Origin: Moraxella sp.
GTDB lineage: Bacteria > Pseudomonadota > Gammaproteobacteria > Pseudomonadales > Moraxellaceae
Assembly (NCBI GenBank): GCA_030530785.1
Contig: JAUMUJ010000022.1
Location: forward strand, 1-35,519
Length of the DNA: 35,519 nucleotides
Direction: 5' to 3'
Positions 26,740-33,651 of the stretch are shown in pieces. The translations under genes were made by a program, and so were the position numbers. The notes below the pieces were generated by a model. It was given only the letters and a program-made list of their open reading frames with translations, was not told the origin of the DNA and ran no database searches. The first letter of the stretch is position 1, and each line of letters begins with the position of its first letter.

Positions 26740-26755
26740 ATTTTATGCATAAAAT
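26740..26755. promoter_or_regulatory. 16-bp perfect palindrome before the zinc-ribbon gene
   Basis: ATTTTATG followed by CATAAAAT, 43 nt upstream of the next ATG. Possible operator or part of the promoter; an AT-rich palindrome of this size can also arise by chance. Confidence 0.35.
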
Positions 26756-26798
26756 GGGTTTTGGCGATTGATATTTATCATAAAATGGAGAATAACTC

Positions 26799-27005
26799 AT
26801 GACTTTATTTGACTGTCCTGCCTGTCATCGGCAAATCTCAAAAGACGCTGTCAGTTGCCCTTGGTGTGGACACCCTATTTGGCACGGCACAAAAAACATC
26901 ATCAAAGGCGCGGGCATCGTTGGTGCAGTCATCGCATTTGGCTGGCTCATCAAAGCTGTCGCCTTGATTGCAGGATTGGTATTTTTGTATTTTTTACTTC
27001 GCTAA
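26799..27005 (+). CDS. Small zinc-ribbon membrane protein
   Basis: 68 aa. The N terminus is a zinc ribbon with two CxxC knuckles, CPAC and CPWCG, spaced 14 residues apart; the C-terminal half is one or two membrane helices (AGIVGAVIAFGWLIKAVALIAGLVFLYFLL). GGAG before the ATG is a good ribosome site. Proteins of this build are widespread with unknown function. It ends at a bidirectional terminator shared with ohr. Confidence 0.8.
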   Translation: MTLFDCPACHRQISKDAVSCPWCGHPIWHGTKNIIKGAGIVGAVIAFGWLIKAVALIAGLVFLYFLLR

Positions 27006-27044
27006 AAAACACCCGCCCACCTGTGAGATAAGCGGTGTTTTTTT
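27004..27044. terminator. Bidirectional terminator between the zinc-ribbon gene and ohr
   Basis: AACACC-C-GC and GC-GGTGTT form a stem with one bulged C, flanked by an A run on the left and a T run on the right. It fills the gap between two convergent genes. Confidence 0.75.
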
Positions 27045-27045
27045 A

Positions 27046-27477
27046 TTATAAATCAAAGGTTTGAATAACATTCACGTGCAAACGTACGTCCACATTGCCA
27101 CGCACAGCATTAGAATACGGACACACAGCGTGAGCCTTTTCAATCAAGGTTTTGGCTTCGTCTTGGGTTAAGCCTTTGACAGTAATAGTAATATCCAAAT
27201 CCAAGCCAAATGCACCGTCTGGCTTTTGACCGATACCGACCGCCACTGTGGTGCTAGACTGCTCAGGCTTAATACCCAAACTTGGAGCAACGTGGTTCAT
27301 CGCACTGTCAAAGCAAGCGGCATAGCCCATCGCAAAAAGCTGTTCTGGGTTTGTGCCAACTTTACCGCTGTCATTTTGAAAGCCAACCAAATCAAAGCCG
27401 ATAGAGCCGTCATCTACTTGGGTGCGACCATCTCTCCCACCTGTGGCGGTGGCTGAGGTGTGATAAAAAATTTTCAT
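27046..27477 (-). CDS. ohr: Organic hydroperoxide resistance protein Ohr
   Basis: Thiol peroxidase that reduces organic hydroperoxides, usually recharged by lipoylated proteins. 143 aa. OsmC/Ohr fold with the two catalytic cysteines in YAACFDSA (Cys55) and AHAVCPYSN (Cys119), the Arg18 of GGRDGR and Glu45 of GTNPEQLFA; these match Ohr rather than OsmC. AAGGAG lies before the ATG. It is the last gene of a five-gene minus-strand run that starts with the ferritin-like gene and is probably under OhrR control from a promoter more than 2.5 kb upstream, since the 40-nt gap before it holds no operator. Confidence 0.97.
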   Translation of the reverse strand: MKIFYHTSATATGGRDGRTQVDDGSIGFDLVGFQNDSGKVGTNPEQLFAMGYAACFDSAMNHVAPSLGIKPEQSSTTVAVGIGQKPDGAFGLDLDITITVKGLTQDEAKTLIEKAHAVCPYSNAVRGNVDVRLHVNVIQTFDL

Positions 27478-27517
27478 AAAATTGCTCCTTAAAAGCAGTT
27501 TAAAAAATAATGATTAA

Positions 27518-28135
27518 TTAAAATTTACCCATATCCAACACCAACGCTTTTTCGTTGGCTTTTTGGTAGGCAGGGTGATTGTCCACTTGCACAAGATAGC
27601 GAGCGATGTTTGGGTAGTTTACCATGTCCACAAAATTTTGACCCCACTGCAAAGGAAAGCACAAGGCAAAATCCGCCCCTGTCAGCTCATCGCCCACAAT
27701 CCACGTTTTGTCAGACAGTGTTTGTTCTACATGGTCAAAATAAAGCGGGGTTTGTGTTTTTGCATAATCGCCAAACACCCCCAAATCAGAGCGACCAGCC
27801 AACATACCAAGCAAATTTGCCGAAAACATGGACGCTGACACCGCAAGCCAATATTGATACATACTATACTCATCAGTTTGGCGAGCAGGCTCAAATCTGC
27901 CTTGCCCATAGCGGTCAAGCAAATGCAAAATGATGGCATTACCTTCGGCAAGTAGTACATCACCATCTTGTAGCACAGGAGCTTTACCCAAAGGGTGTTG
28001 GGCTTTTAATGCACTTGGGGCAAAGCCTGTCTCTTCACGATGATAAATCTTCAACTCATAATCCAACCCCAACGCTTCTAGTAGCCAAACAATACGATGT
28101 GAACATGAGTTATTTAGATAATGCAAAGTAATCAT
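27518..28135 (-). CDS. Glutathione S-transferase family protein
   Basis: 205 aa cytosolic GST fold. The N-terminal thioredoxin-like domain has NSCSHRIVWLLEALGLDYEL, the cis-Pro segment LGKAPVLQDGD and the glutathione-binding LAEGNAIILHLLDRYG. The alpha-helical C-terminal domain has LTGADFALCFPLQW with the conserved Asp of the N-capping box. The catalytic residue is probably Ser/Cys near residues 10-12 (NNSCSH). Its place next to ohr suggests clearing peroxide-derived electrophiles, which is inference. GGGAG before the ATG gives a strong ribosome site; 42-nt gap to the nitroreductase gene. Confidence 0.92.
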   Translation of the reverse strand: MITLHYLNNSCSHRIVWLLEALGLDYELKIYHREETGFAPSALKAQHPLGKAPVLQDGDVLLAEGNAIILHLLDRYGQGRFEPARQTDEYSMYQYWLAVSASMFSANLLGMLAGRSDLGVFGDYAKTQTPLYFDHVEQTLSDKTWIVGDELTGADFALCFPLQWGQNFVDMVNYPNIARYLVQVDNHPAYQKANEKALVLDMGKF

Positions 28136-28177
28136 GACATTTCTCCCTTAAAATAAACATTCAGCACTGACTCACAC

Positions 28178-28864
28178 TTACCAATGCAACACAGCACTCT
28201 CCCCCACAGGCACACGCCCCAGATGATGTTTGTTTTGCATGGCACCCCAATCAGGGTGTCCAAATGAGATGCCGTGTAATAGCTTATATTCTTTTGAAAT
28301 GCCAAGCTCTTCACGAATGTCATCGGCAAACATGGCAAGGGCAAGCTGTGGAATGCCACCAAAGCCACGAGCGGTCAAGGACAACAAAAAGGTCTGTGAA
28401 TACATACCGACATCAGAGGCAATATTAACATCATGATTATCAATGCTTGGCATGAACAAAAATGCCATGTGCGGTGCTCCGTAACCATCAATATTGTCAT
28501 CATACACCACTTGACGACCCGCCTTATCTTCACGAGCAATACCATAACTTGTGGTAAAAACATGGGCATATTGGTTACGCCAGCGTGGCTCATAATCGCC
28601 TTTGTATTTTTCTTGGTTAAATTCAAAATCAGCAGTATTACGACCTTCGCTAAACGTCTTTTTAAAGCGTGCTTTTAGGCGTGCCAATGTCTCACCTGAT
28701 GCCACATGAACCAGCCACGGCTGGGTGTTGCAAGCCGATGGGGCATTTTGGGCATCAGCAAGGATTTGCTTGATTTCAACTTCACTCATCGGTGTCGGTA
28801 AAAATTTGCGAATAGACTGACGAGTGCGGACGGTTGTTTCAAAATCTAAGATTGGGGCGGTCAT
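28178..28864 (-). CDS. Nitroreductase-family flavoenzyme
   Basis: 228 aa, FMN-dependent oxidoreductase of the nitroreductase superfamily. The FMN site is seen in RTRQSIRKF near the N terminus and in NAPSACNTQPW; a second FMN segment is RGFGGIPQLAL. A C-terminal GISFGHPDW motif, frequent in this group, is present. Likely substrates are quinones, nitro compounds or other electrophiles. AGGAG precedes the ATG. It lies in the middle of the OhrR-linked run, with short gaps of 42 and 44 nt on either side. Confidence 0.93.
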   Translation of the reverse strand: MTAPILDFETTVRTRQSIRKFLPTPMSEVEIKQILADAQNAPSACNTQPWLVHVASGETLARLKARFKKTFSEGRNTADFEFNQEKYKGDYEPRWRNQYAHVFTTSYGIAREDKAGRQVVYDDNIDGYGAPHMAFLFMPSIDNHDVNIASDVGMYSQTFLLSLTARGFGGIPQLALAMFADDIREELGISKEYKLLHGISFGHPDWGAMQNKHHLGRVPVGESAVLHW

Positions 28865-28908
28865 GTGTACTCCTAGTGGCTTGGAATTTATATTTGTTAA
28901 AAGTCAAT

Positions 28909-29463
28909 TTACAAACTTTGAATCTGTTTGATTAAGCGGTCGGCATGGTCATCGGCTTTGGCTTGCACTTGAACTAAATCGTCTGCCGAGCTTACATTTG
29001 GAATATAAATCATGCCACTGCTATGCACGGGGGTTTGCCACACCAAGCCTGCAAATTTTGCCGTGTCTTTGAGCGGGGCCAACAAATCATCAAGATGATG
29101 AAACAGCTCACCATTGTAACCGTCTTCTGCACCACCCACGGTGTACGAAAAAATCACTTTTTTACCGTGCAGTTTATCACCACCTGCGCCATAGGCAAAA
29201 CCATAGGCGAACACATCATCAAAATAGCGTTTTAAAATGGCAGGAATGCTGTACCAGTACATCGGGTATTGAAAAACAATCACGTCCGCCTGCTCCAACG
29301 CCGACTGTTCGGTGGCAACATCAATCGCTTGGTTGCCATAAAGCCCCGCCAAATCACGAATTTGCACATTGCCAATTTCGCTCTCTAAGCGCTTTAAAAT
29401 GCGGGCATTGGCGTTTGAGTAAGATAAGTTACCATGACCTGAGATGACTAATACATTTTTCAT
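28909..29463 (-). CDS. Flavodoxin-fold NAD(P)H oxidoreductase (quinone reductase type)
   Basis: 184 aa from ATG 29463, with AAGAGAG upstream; the 29505 start would add 14 residues with no ribosome site. Features of the NQO1/KefF/MdaB group are the N-terminal VLVISGHGNLSYSNANARIL, the FQYPMYWYSIPAILKRYFDDV segment and the following FAYGFAYG. It would reduce quinones by two electrons and so limit radical formation, which fits the peroxide-defence context. It lies 46 nt after the ferritin-like gene. Confidence 0.93.
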   Translation of the reverse strand: MKNVLVISGHGNLSYSNANARILKRLESEIGNVQIRDLAGLYGNQAIDVATEQSALEQADVIVFQYPMYWYSIPAILKRYFDDVFAYGFAYGAGGDKLHGKKVIFSYTVGGAEDGYNGELFHHLDDLLAPLKDTAKFAGLVWQTPVHSSGMIYIPNVSSADDLVQVQAKADDHADRLIKQIQSL

Positions 29464-29509
29464 TGCTATACTCTCTTCGTTGATGGATAAATGCGTTTTT
29501 ATCAAGTAA

Positions 29510-29962
29510 TCACATTCTTTTTGATAAATACAAGGGTTCGCCTAATTTTTCTAGCAAATTTAGCTCTTGTTCTAGCCACGCCAAATGCTCTTCTTCATCT
29601 GCTAAAATTTCTTCAATCAAAATGCGGGTGGTTGCATCATGCTCAGCTGTGGCAATCTCCACCCATTGGTTAATGCCGGTGCGAGCATTCTTTTGTAGCT
29701 CATAATCGTTTTGCAAGGCTTCACGCAAATTTGTGCCGATGTTGGGCTGTTTGACTGTGAAGCGAATCTCCCCGCCCAAATCCAGCAGGCGATTTTGTAA
29801 TTTGATAATCGTCTCTGGCTCATCGGCGATTTTGTCTTCCATTTCGCTGGCAAGCAGGTTCGCCCCTTCACTTGCGATGATGGCAACATGGCTACGATGC
29901 TGAATGCTTGCCGACCAATAAATCGCCAACATCTCGTTTAATAACGCATGGATTTTGTTCAT
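29510..29962 (-). CDS. Bacterioferritin-like protein with altered ferroxidase site
   Basis: 150 aa four-helix ferritin-like protein. The C-terminal half aligns without gaps to bacterioferritin (PNIGTNLREALQND, then ILADEEEHLAWLEQELNLLEKLG). Against E. coli Bfr, from memory, Glu18, Glu51, Glu127 and His130 have counterparts (Glu10, Glu48, Glu123, His126). However, His54 becomes Thr51, Glu94 becomes Gln90 and the haem-ligand Met52 becomes Pro49. It may bind iron differently, lack ferroxidase activity, or pair with a normal Bfr subunit. It is the first gene after the OhrR-type promoter module at 30001-30038; GGAG precedes its ATG. Confidence 0.78.
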   Translation of the reverse strand: MNKIHALLNEMLAIYWSASIQHRSHVAIIASEGANLLASEMEDKIADEPETIIKLQNRLLDLGGEIRFTVKQPNIGTNLREALQNDYELQKNARTGINQWVEIATAEHDATTRILIEEILADEEEHLAWLEQELNLLEKLGEPLYLSKRM

Positions 29963-30000
29963 GACTTACTCCAATTGGGTTAAGTTGTGTTGTTGGGATT

Positions 30001-30038
30001 ATTATAGTATAAAATTAAATTGTGTACAATATATTTTT
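30001..30038 (-). promoter_or_regulatory. Promoter with OhrR-type operator, before the ferritin-like gene
   Basis: On the minus strand TTGTAC (30024-30029) and TATAAT (30001-30006) are 17 bp apart. The -35 and spacer lie inside an AT-rich element whose core is ATTGT-GT-ACAAT (30019-30030), resembling known OhrR operators built from AATTAAATTGT repeats. It is 39 nt upstream of the ferritin-like ATG and is nearly identical to the module before ohrR. Confidence 0.8.
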
Positions 30039-30070
30039 GTAAAATTTATCTAAAATACCAAAAATAAATG

Positions 30071-30487
30071 CTAACCATTTAATTTTAAAACAATTTTTTG
30101 CAAACTTACCACTTCATCATCGGACAGATTGAGACACTCTGCCATTTTTTTGGGAATGTCCACTGCTTGGTTTTTTAACGCTTGCCCCTGTTCGGTGAGC
30201 GTAATGATGACGGTGCGTTCGTCCGTTTGACTTCTAGTGCGGGCGATTAACTCTTTACTTTGTAAGCGTTTTAAAAGCGGGGTTAAAGTACCGCTATCAA
30301 GGTGCAATTTATCGCCAATCTCGCCCACGCTTTGAGAACCAAACTCCCACAGCACCAGCATTACCAAGTATTGCGGATAGGTCAAATCAAGCTCTCGTAA
30401 CAACGGCGTATAACGGCGCGTGATTTCTTTGGAGATGGCATACAGCGGAAAACACAGCTGATTGCCCAGTTTTAGTTGGTCATACAT
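30071..30487 (-). CDS. ohrR: Organic peroxide-sensing repressor OhrR (MarR family)
   Basis: 138-aa winged-helix regulator. The sensing cysteine is Cys12 in the OhrR signature NQLCFPLYA, and the conserved Tyr residues that hold its thiolate are present. A second Cys at 118 (MAECLNLSDDE) sits where the 2-Cys type (as in Xanthomonas) has its partner, so oxidation to an intersubunit disulfide is likely. Recognition helix LHLDSGTLTPLLKRLQSKELI and wing RSQTDERTVIITLT are clear. GGAAAA lies upstream of the ATG. It has its own promoter/operator module at 30589-30626 and should repress itself and the downstream five-gene run. Confidence 0.96.
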   Translation of the reverse strand: MYDQLKLGNQLCFPLYAISKEITRRYTPLLRELDLTYPQYLVMLVLWEFGSQSVGEIGDKLHLDSGTLTPLLKRLQSKELIARTRSQTDERTVIITLTEQGQALKNQAVDIPKKMAECLNLSDDEVVSLQKIVLKLNG

Positions 30488-30588
30488 GATTGATTTTCCA
30501 AAAAAATTTGGGCAGATAATAGCACAAAATTACATGACACACAACCAAAATGACCCCACACACAGACCGATTTGTCTTAATTTATCAT

Positions 30589-30626
30589 ATTACAGTGTAA
30601 AATTAAATTGTGTTCAATATATTTTT
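30589..30626 (-). promoter_or_regulatory. Promoter with OhrR-type operator, before ohrR
   Basis: On the minus strand TTGAAC (30612-30617) and TGTAAT (30589-30594) are 17 bp apart, with core ATTGT-GT-TCAAT. It matches the 30001-30038 module at 35 of 38 positions, 28 of 29 within the operator part. Its predicted leader to the ohrR ATG is about 95 nt. Confidence 0.8.
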
Positions 30627-30678
30627 AAAAATTTGATAAATTTATTTAATACTTTATTGATTGATTTTCAAAAGGTTA

Positions 30679-31371
30679 TCAATCTTTTAAAATAAAATCC
30701 ACCGCCATTTGGGCATGAAGTTTGGCGGTATCAAACATCAAAATATCCAAGTCGTTTTGATTGACAAGAAGCCCAATCTCAGTACAGCCCAATATCACAG
30801 CATCCACCCCTTGTGATTTTAAGTCATTGATGACATTAAGGTAAATCCGCTTTGATGCTTCACAAACCTTACCCACACACAGCTCATCAAAGATAATGCG
30901 ATGAATGTCGTCTTGGTCTTTGGCGTTGGGGACAAGGCTTTGAATGCCGTATTTTGCCAAGCCGTCCTGATAAAAACTCTCGCTCATCACAAACTTAGTG
31001 CCAAGCAATGCCACTTTATGGATATTTTGGGCGATAATGGCATGGGCGGTGGCGTCCACAATGTGCAAAAACGGCACACAAATGCCCGCTTTAATGACGG
31101 GAGCAACCTTGTGCATGGTGTTGGTCGCCAGCAAAATCCCGTCTGCCCCAATCTGCTCCAACCTTTGAGCGATGTTTGTAAGCAACTCGCCTGCGGTCTG
31201 CCAGTCGTTTTGGCGTTGGCATTGGACAATTGGCTCAAAATCCACACTATACACAATCAAAGGAGCGGTCGTGTTCGCTCCCTTTGCCTGATTGACAGCT
31301 TGATTAATCTCATTATAATAAGTTGCGGTGCTTGCAGGCGACATACCGCCAATTACTCCCAATGTTTTCAT
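30679..31371 (-). CDS. Aspartate/glutamate racemase family protein
   Basis: 230 aa from ATG 31371, chosen because MKTLGVIGGMSPASTATYYN is the family N terminus; the upstream extension to 31419 is not typical. Both catalytic cysteine regions should be checked: the second is clear (VILGCTEIGLLV), while the first, usually NT-x-H preceded by a Cys or Thr, reads LLATNTMHKV. That Thr in place of Cys is found in YgeA-type broad-specificity racemases. It probably makes D-amino acids for the wall or signalling. It ends upstream of the ohrR control region. Confidence 0.9.
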   Translation of the reverse strand: MKTLGVIGGMSPASTATYYNEINQAVNQAKGANTTAPLIVYSVDFEPIVQCQRQNDWQTAGELLTNIAQRLEQIGADGILLATNTMHKVAPVIKAGICVPFLHIVDATAHAIIAQNIHKVALLGTKFVMSESFYQDGLAKYGIQSLVPNAKDQDDIHRIIFDELCVGKVCEASKRIYLNVINDLKSQGVDAVILGCTEIGLLVNQNDLDILMFDTAKLHAQMAVDFILKD

Positions 31372-31532
31372 CAATGCCACTCTCACATTAAAAATACCAT
31401 TATAGCATTTAACACCCAAAATTCACACTCGGTAAAACCCTTATGATAAATAGCCAGGTTTCCATTTTATGTCTGACACAACCTTAACAGACGTAGTCTT
31501 ACCACATTATGAGCACGGTTCATCACTGACCG

Positions 31533-31994
31533 TCAGTCGTACACTTCCATCGCTCTTTGAAAGGCCGACCACGCTCTTGGACCACCCACATAAAACGCCA
31601 AATGCGTAATCAGCTCTGACATCTCTTGTTTGGTTACGCCATATTCTTTGGCACGCTCCATTTGAAATTTTAACTGCTCAAAGTCCCCATGTGCCATCAT
31701 TGCCGAAATGGTAATCATGGAACGCTCTCTTAGGGGTAACTCTTGCTGGCGAGACCAAATTTGACCATACACCAAATTATCGTTAATGTCAGCAAATTGT
31801 GGTGCAAATGCCCCCAATCTTTCTTGACCGATGGTTACTTGGGTGGGAGCTTGGGAAGCTAGGCGGTTTGGAGCTGTGTTAAAAACAGATGCGGGCGTTG
31901 GTGCTTGATTGGTTTGCACCTGACTGGTGCGGGCATGAGCCTGATGAAACAACGCACAGCCAACAAGGCTTGTGATTAAAATCAATTTTTTCAC
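31533..31994 (-). CDS. Exported carboxymuconolactone decarboxylase-like protein
   Basis: 153 aa, GTG start (31992-31994) supported by AGGAG. A signal peptide (MKKLILITSLVGCALFHQAHA) and a low-complexity Thr/Gln/Ala segment lead to a CMD domain (about 60-150) with LPLRERSMITISAMMAHG and THLAFYVGGPRAWSAF. It lacks the CxxC of AhpD, so peroxidase activity is unlikely; it resembles gamma-CMD, but a periplasmic location points to another role. It is divergent from an HxlR regulator with 123 nt between them, a pairing often seen for this family. Confidence 0.85.
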   Translation of the reverse strand: MKKLILITSLVGCALFHQAHARTSQVQTNQAPTPASVFNTAPNRLASQAPTQVTIGQERLGAFAPQFADINDNLVYGQIWSRQQELPLRERSMITISAMMAHGDFEQLKFQMERAKEYGVTKQEMSELITHLAFYVGGPRAWSAFQRAMEVYD

Positions 31995-32056
31995 AAAAAT
32001 CTCCTAGATGATAAAAACAAAATCAGTATAATACAAAAAATTCCCACAAAAAATAC

Positions 32057-32090
32057 GTTACCCAAAAGTCTGATGGGTACACTTAGGTAA
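32057..32090. promoter_or_regulatory. Candidate HxlR operator
   Basis: In the divergent gap, GTTACCC (32057-32063) faces GGGTAC (32075-32080), and TTACC faces GGTAA (32086-32090). HxlR-family operators often use such TTAC/GTAA half-sites. The match is imperfect. Confidence 0.4.
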
Positions 32091-32117
32091 TTTTTTAATA
32101 AAAACATCAGGTTAAGC

Positions 32118-32477
32118 ATGAAAAAAATGTCAGCCATTGATTTGGCAATGAAGCTTATCGGCGGTAAATATAAGTGTTTGATTTTATATCATTTGCATAC
32201 GGGAGATAAACGCCCCCGTGATTTATTGCGACTTATCGCAGGCATCAGCCAAAAGGTACTCACCGAACAACTACGCCAACTTGAAGCTGATGGTCTCATT
32301 GAACGGCACATCTACGCCGAAGTGCCACCACGAGTGGAATACCGCTTGACCAATGATGGAGCATTGCTAGAACCTGCTCTTAGAATGCTGTGCCAATGGA
32401 GCAAAGACTACGACAGTCGGCACGGCAGATGCATACAAATACACTTAAACAACACAGAACAACGAAAAGCCACCTAA
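32118..32477 (+). CDS. HxlR-family transcriptional regulator
   Basis: 119-aa winged-helix protein. It has the family start (IDLAMKLIGGKYKCLILYHL), then the helix-turn-helix (DLLRLIAGISQKVLTEQLRQLEADGLI) and wing (PPRVEYRLTNDG), typical for HxlR. Cys20 near the N terminus occupies the place of the redox-sensing cysteine in HypR/YodB-type members, so it may respond to electrophiles or disulfide stress; that is inference. It probably controls the divergent CMD-like gene and itself. Its stop codon lies inside the terminator stem. Confidence 0.92.
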   Translation: MKKMSAIDLAMKLIGGKYKCLILYHLHTGDKRPRDLLRLIAGISQKVLTEQLRQLEADGLIERHIYAEVPPRVEYRLTNDGALLEPALRMLCQWSKDYDSRHGRCIQIHLNNTEQRKAT

Positions 32478-32503
32478 CATTTTAGGTGGCAACTTGCTTT
32501 TTT
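32469..32503 (+). terminator. Terminator after the HxlR gene
   Basis: GCCACCTAA (32469-32477) pairs perfectly with TTAGGTGGC (32482-32490), 4-nt loop, and a run of T follows at 32498. The left arm includes the HxlR stop codon. Confidence 0.85.
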
Positions 32504-32508
32504 TGAGA

Positions 32509-32850
32509 TTATCTATTTAACGGACGGTCGTCATCGTAAAATTTTTGGGCATTCATCAGCCCCTCTTCATCACCAAAATACAGCACTCTTTGCACTTCAT
32601 CAACAAAAAACCTAAGCTCAACCCCCTTATCATTATACATCACTAAGGTCTGCACCAATTCACGCCACAAAACGATAATCTCATCAGTGTGCTGACTGAC
32701 ATTTAAGGTGGGTTTGGTGATGTGGGTCAGTTGCTCTTTTTGGACATCATTTAAAAAACCGTACTTTTTGTCATAATCTAAGATACGTTGGGCTTTTATT
32801 TTAGCTTCTGGCAGGGTGATATTATCTATCGGTAAAGTTACAAATAACAT
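32509..32850 (-). CDS. Hypothetical protein, 113 aa
   Basis: Soluble, charged protein (MLFVTLPIDNITLPEAKIKAQRILDY...DEVQRVLYFGDEEGLMNAQKFYDDDRPLNR), mixed alpha/beta by eye. No signal peptide, membrane segment or motif that I recognise. AAGAG before the ATG is a moderate ribosome site. It follows the DUF1269-like gene by 49 nt on the same strand and may be in one unit with it. Confidence 0.65.
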   Translation of the reverse strand: MLFVTLPIDNITLPEAKIKAQRILDYDKKYGFLNDVQKEQLTHITKPTLNVSQHTDEIIVLWRELVQTLVMYNDKGVELRFFVDEVQRVLYFGDEEGLMNAQKFYDDDRPLNR

Positions 32851-32899
32851 GGTAACACTCTTAAAAAATAGTTCTCTTGTAAGACTGCTTAGGCTTGAT

Positions 32900-33526
32900 T
32901 TATGATTTGTTAAATTTGTTTGTCAAATCGTCCAATTTTGTCTGTATTTCAGCTCTTAATTCATCAAATTTTGCTTTTCGCTCTTTGGCTTTTTGGGCTT
33001 TTTCGGCAGATTGTTCAGCATGATGTTCACTGATTTGGGCATTTAACCTGTCTTCTATAACCGCTTGCACCGCCTTGACATCGCGCCGAACCACCACCGT
33101 ATCGTATTGCCCAAAAAACGCATCTAACGTATTTTCGTCCTTTTCTTTGGTAAGCACCAAAATGACCGTGTCGCCATCTTGCATTCTGTCCACCGTGTTA
33201 TAAAGCAATCCTATCTCGCCCAATGTCTCTCTTGCACCCAGACTGCCACCAAATAACGCACCCATTGAACCACCTAACAAAACTCCAAAAGGTCCGCCAA
33301 ACACACCCAATAAAGAACCAATGAGACCGCCTGCAATGAGCTTGTTGCCATATTCGTTAGAAAAATCATAATTATCCAACGATGTGATAACTCCGTTTTC
33401 TTTTTTAAGCAATACGGCTTGGGCGATAATGGTATCAGCAGTTTGGCGATAGGCTTTTAGCTCACTAAATGCTTGAAAGGCTTGGGGCTGATTATTAAAC
33501 AAAGTAGCAATGATATTTTGTTTCAT
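32900..33526 (-). CDS. DUF1269-like protein with glycine-zipper membrane segment
   Basis: 208 aa. An N-terminal alpha/beta part (QAFQAFSELKAYRQTADTIIAQAVLL) is followed by a Gly-rich hydrophobic hairpin (IAGGLIGSLLGVFGGPFG, then LLGGSMGALFGGSLGA) and a C-terminal half ending in a Lys/Glu/Ala-rich probable coiled coil (about 165-208). This fits the DUF1269 pattern, with no known function. GGAG lies before the ATG. It is divergent from the AraC-type gene with 125 nt between them. Confidence 0.78.
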   Translation of the reverse strand: MKQNIIATLFNNQPQAFQAFSELKAYRQTADTIIAQAVLLKKENGVITSLDNYDFSNEYGNKLIAGGLIGSLLGVFGGPFGVLLGGSMGALFGGSLGARETLGEIGLLYNTVDRMQDGDTVILVLTKEKDENTLDAFFGQYDTVVVRRDVKAVQAVIEDRLNAQISEHHAEQSAEKAQKAKERKAKFDELRAEIQTKLDDLTNKFNKS

Positions 33527-33651
33527 CAGGTTACTCCGATTGGTTAAAAGATATGCTTATTATAAATTTTTAGACAAAATACACTTGCCAAATCGTCCAA
33601 AAAATTTGCCCAAAACTCCAAATATGCTAAAATACATAAAAAGGAAAATCC

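Noticed and set aside
31469-31612. Small plus-strand ORF starting ATG at 31469 (about 47 codons, SDTTLTDVVLPHYEHG...)
   Set aside because: Most of it lies antisense inside the CMD-like gene, it has no proper ribosome site and I recognise no family. It could be a remnant but the evidence is too thin.
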